This document shows, in pieces, positions 61,381 to 64,000 of a stretch of 64,000 nt of DNA. The DNA comes from Odobenus rosmarus divergens (lineage: Eukaryota; Chordata; Mammalia; Carnivora; Odobenidae): the NCBI RefSeq assembly GCF_000321225.1, contig NW_004450566.1, positions 2,631,892 to 2,695,891 of the forward strand. Direction: 5' to 3'. The notes beneath the pieces were generated by a model that saw only the letters and a list, made by a program, of their open reading frames with translations, was not told the DNA's origin and made no database searches. The translations under genes and the position numbers were made by a program. Position 1 is the stretch's first letter; each line of letters begins with the position of its first letter.

Positions 61381-62295
61381 AAATATTTTTAAGTTTTTAT
61401 TTTAATTCCAGTTAACATACAGTGTTTCAGATGTATGATATAGTAATTTAATACTTCCATTCATCATCCTGGGCTCATCACAAGTGCATTCCTAATCCCT
61501 ATTACCTATTTAACCCATCTCCCCACCCATCTCCCTTCTTCTGGTAACCATCAATTTGTTCTCTATAGTTGAGGATCTGTTTCTTGGTTTGCCTCTCTGT
61601 CTCTCTTTTTTTGCCCCTTCACTCATTTGTTTTGTTTCTTAAATTCCTTAAATCATATAGTATTTGTCTTTCCCTGACTGACTTATTTCACTTAGCATAA
61701 TACCCTCTAGCTCCACTGATGTTGTTGCAAATGGCAAGATTTCTTTTTTATGGCTGAATAATATTCCATATTTTATACACACACACACACACACACACTC
61801 ACACACACCATATCTTCTTTATCCATTCATCATTTGATAGACTGTTGGGCTGTTTCCATAGTTTGCCTATTGTAGATAGTGCTGCTATAAATATTGGGGT
61901 GCATGTATCCCTTTGAATTAGTATTTTTATATTCTTTGGGTAAATACCTAGTAATGCAATTGTTAGATTTTGTGATGGTTCCATTTTTAAATTTTTGAGG
62001 AATCTTGATACTGTTTTCCATAGTGGCTGCACCAGTTTGCATTCCTACCAATTTTTCCCCTTTTTCCATATCCCCACCAACACCTGTTGTTTCTTCTGTT
62101 GTTGTTTTTAGTGATTCTGACAGGTGTGAGGTTATATTTCATTGTAGTTTTGATTTGGATTTCCTTGATGATGAGTGATGTTGAACATCTTTTCATGTGT
62201 CTGCTAGCCATCTGTATGTCTTCTTTGGAAAAATGTTTATTCATGTCTTCCACCCATTTTTAAATTGGGTTATTCATTTTCTTGGGTGTTGAGCA
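61381..62295 (-). mobile_element. LINE-1, 3' end with last part of ORF2
   Basis: In plus orientation the 3'UTR comes first (TTCCAGTTAACATACAGTG, CTTCTGGTAACCATCAATTTG), then GCTGAATAATATTCCAT and CAGTTTGCATTCCTACCAAT, then the reversed end of the reverse transcriptase-endonuclease ORF2 (about 61990-62255; reads [17 protein letters not shown]). It is broken by stops and frameshifts and cannot be active. Confidence 0.88.
61774..61808 (+). repeat. (AC)n microsatellite within the LINE-1
   Basis: Two AC runs separated by a CTCAC interruption, placed where the L1 consensus has a short TATATA/CACA stretch. Confidence 0.9.
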
Positions 62296-62299
62296 TTTC

Positions 62300-63590
62300 C
62301 AAAATTTTAAATGTATTTATTTTTTAGCAGTGAAGCTATCTTTAAACAAAAGCTTGTTTAGAAATGTATGCAAAGAAGTAAAAGTAGAGATGCTAAAATT
62401 GAAGTTAGGGAGGGCTGCAGAGGCTCTTAGACTCAGTCACTCCTCTGTCATCCCAGAAGTCACATAGGCTCCTCCCAAGAATCCTGGGCCCTGAGAAGTA
62501 CAGTTTGGAAAGTGTTACAGAGAAACAAGCACTAGGAAAGAATTTGAAAGTTTTGCTCTGAGTTTGTGACTTTGAACTGGTCATTAACCTTCTCTAGTCT
62601 TTGGTTCCCTGATTTGTACAGTGAAGATAAAAGATGTAGATGATCTGTAAGGCATCTTTCAGCTCTAAAATTCTATGATCTCCAGGTCTACATGGTTATA
62701 AACCATTTCACATCTATCCAGGTGATACCAGGGATTTAATCTAAGTTCATGAGCAAGCCAGACTATGCCAAAGGGGAAACAATTCTTAACTGCAACTCTG
62801 CATTATCTTTAACTCTGGAAGCATATTTCATTTTTTGCATTGGCTAAATTCATCTCTGGTCAGGAACGAAAAATTATTCCAAACTTGCCTGATTTATCTG
62901 GCATAGGTAAAGAATGTTCATGTTGTAATTTGAAAACTCTATTCGTGCATGAATATCAAATTGACCAGAAACCTGGCACATAGTAGGCATTCAATAAATA
63001 GTTGTTGTCCCTTGTGACTTAGCTAAAAACCACTGAATTGTATACTTTAAAGGAGTGAATTTTATGGGATGTGAGTTACATGTCAATTTAAAAAATTGTT
63101 GAGTGAATGAAATGTTGCATTTTGAATGTAGAAGAAAGGGAATTCATGTTGCAATTTTAAAATGTTGATTGCTGATGTTCAGAATAAAACAAAAACAAGA
63201 ACCAAAAAAATAAAACAATACAAAATAAAAACAGGAAATTTAAATCAAATACCTAATAGCAACATTAGTTGTCAGGAGACATTAAAGATATTTGGGATAT
63301 ACCCTTAAACTTTGAGATTTTGGCAAGCATGTTTTTAATAGAAATTTCCTTGCTGCTTTTTCAGAGGCAAAATAATGACCAGATCAGCTGTGTTCCTTTA
63401 TGACATTTAAAAATGTTCCTATGCTTTGTAAGTATAAACAGTGACATTTAATGACATAAATTCATGATGCTTCATATGTTGCATATTATTTCCTTGGATC
63501 AATTAATGCAATGATAGTCGTGGGCTTTTTTATTACCTATAAAAATTTGTAATGTTTGATTAAACTCAACATGAATGCAGTATTTTTTTG
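62300..63590. other. Intergenic with a MIR fragment
   Basis: About 62550-62700 fits MIR on the plus strand (GACTTTGAACTGGTCATTAACCTTCTC, TTGTACAGTGAAGATAAAAG). CTGGCACATAGTAGGCATTCAATAAATA at about 62973-63000 is a MIR/L2-type end. The rest is unassigned. Confidence 0.5.
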
Positions 63591-63594
63591 AGGA

Positions 63595-63720
63595 TTTTTA
63601 AAAATTTATTTATTTTTTTAATTCCAGTATAATTATTACACAGTATTGTTAGTTTCAAGTGTACTATATAGTGATTCCAACAATTCTATACATTGCTCTG
63701 TGTTCATCGTGATAAGTATA
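63595..63720 (-). mobile_element. LINE-1 3'UTR piece
   Basis: AATTCCAGTATAATTATTACACAG and AGTTTCAAGTGTACTATATAGTGATTCC are the same reversed L1 3'UTR part seen at 17455 and 61381. It is cut by the next insertion. Confidence 0.75.
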
Positions 63721-63721
63721 C

Positions 63722-64000
63722 TTTTTTTTAAAATTTTATTTTGTTATGTTAGTCACCATACATTACATCATTAGTTTTTGATGTAGTGTTACATGATTCA
63801 TTGTTTGCGTGTAACACCCAGTGCTCCATTCAATACGTGCCCTCCTTAATACCCATACCGAGCTAACCCATCCCCCCACCTCCCTCCCCTCTAAAACCCT
63901 CAGTTTGTTTCTCAGAGTCCATAGTCTCTCATTGTTCCTCTTCCCCTCCAATTTCCACCCTTCATTTTTCTCTTCCTACTATCTTCTTTTTTTTTTTTAA
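63722..64000 (-). mobile_element. Young LINE-1 3' end, running off the window
   Basis: Poly-T, then ATGTTAGTCACCATACATTAC, TTACATGATTCATTGTTTGCG, CGAGCTAACCCATCCCCCC and CTCAGAGTCCATAGTCTCTC: carnivore L1 3'UTR reversed. It is inserted into the older L1 piece at 63595. Confidence 0.87.

Noticed and set aside
61987..62253. Intact LINE-1 ORF2
   Set aside because: Only the C-terminal end is present, split over frames and stops; the rest of the element is missing.

Overview
This window is mammalian nuclear DNA. Spliced exons with GT/AG borders and a CpG-island promoter sit in AT-rich, repeat-dense introns and intergenic DNA. More than twenty copies of a tRNA-Lys-type carnivore SINE (CAN-SINE, head GGGGCGCCTGGGTGGCTCAG) and carnivore-type LINE-1 3' ends point to a carnivoran. 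The SINE subtype looks like that of arctoid caniforms (bears, seals, mustelids) rather than dog or cat, but this is recalled and was not searched. A 50-base run of N marks an assembly gap at 19514-19563.

The left 38 kb holds one gene, the 5' half of CHD1 (chromodomain helicase DNA-binding protein 1), on the minus strand. Fifteen coding exons join in frame to 2340 nt, or 780 codons. They start at an ATG at 35636-35634 and leave the window after the exon 182-344. The encoded part covers the serine-rich acidic N-terminus with a glutamine tract, both chromodomains, and the Snf2 ATPase N-lobe (Walker A and DEAH motifs) with the start of the C-lobe linker. The rest of the C-lobe and the DNA-binding SANT/SLIDE region lie beyond base 1. 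Intron 2 (about 22 kb) is mostly SINE, LINE, MIR and L2 sequence.

The promoter is a CpG island at about 37.3-38.6 kb. A probable non-coding exon 1 ends in a GTAAGA donor at 37852, and exon 2 (35584-35779) carries the start codon. The inferred leader contains four very short upstream ORFs, one in strong Kozak context. Upstream of exon 1 are a CCAAT box, a perfect NRF1 palindrome and a GC box. A second good donor at 36946 could belong to an alternative first exon.

From about 39 to 64 kb I find no protein-coding gene. The DNA consists of CAN-SINEs, old and young LINE-1 pieces, L2, MIR, hAT-type fossils including MER20 and MER5A-like copies, and a MaLR-type LTR. This agrees with the gene-poor DNA upstream of CHD1 in other mammals.

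I see no convincing previously undescribed system. The most unusual structures are a 91-bp near-perfect inverted repeat whose flanking 20-bp element is also inverted but in permuted order (48.6-49.0 kb), a pair of abutting perfect hairpins (41.39-41.45 kb), the CHD1 uORF cluster, and a 35-bp exact duplication ending at the assembly gap that suggests a local assembly error.
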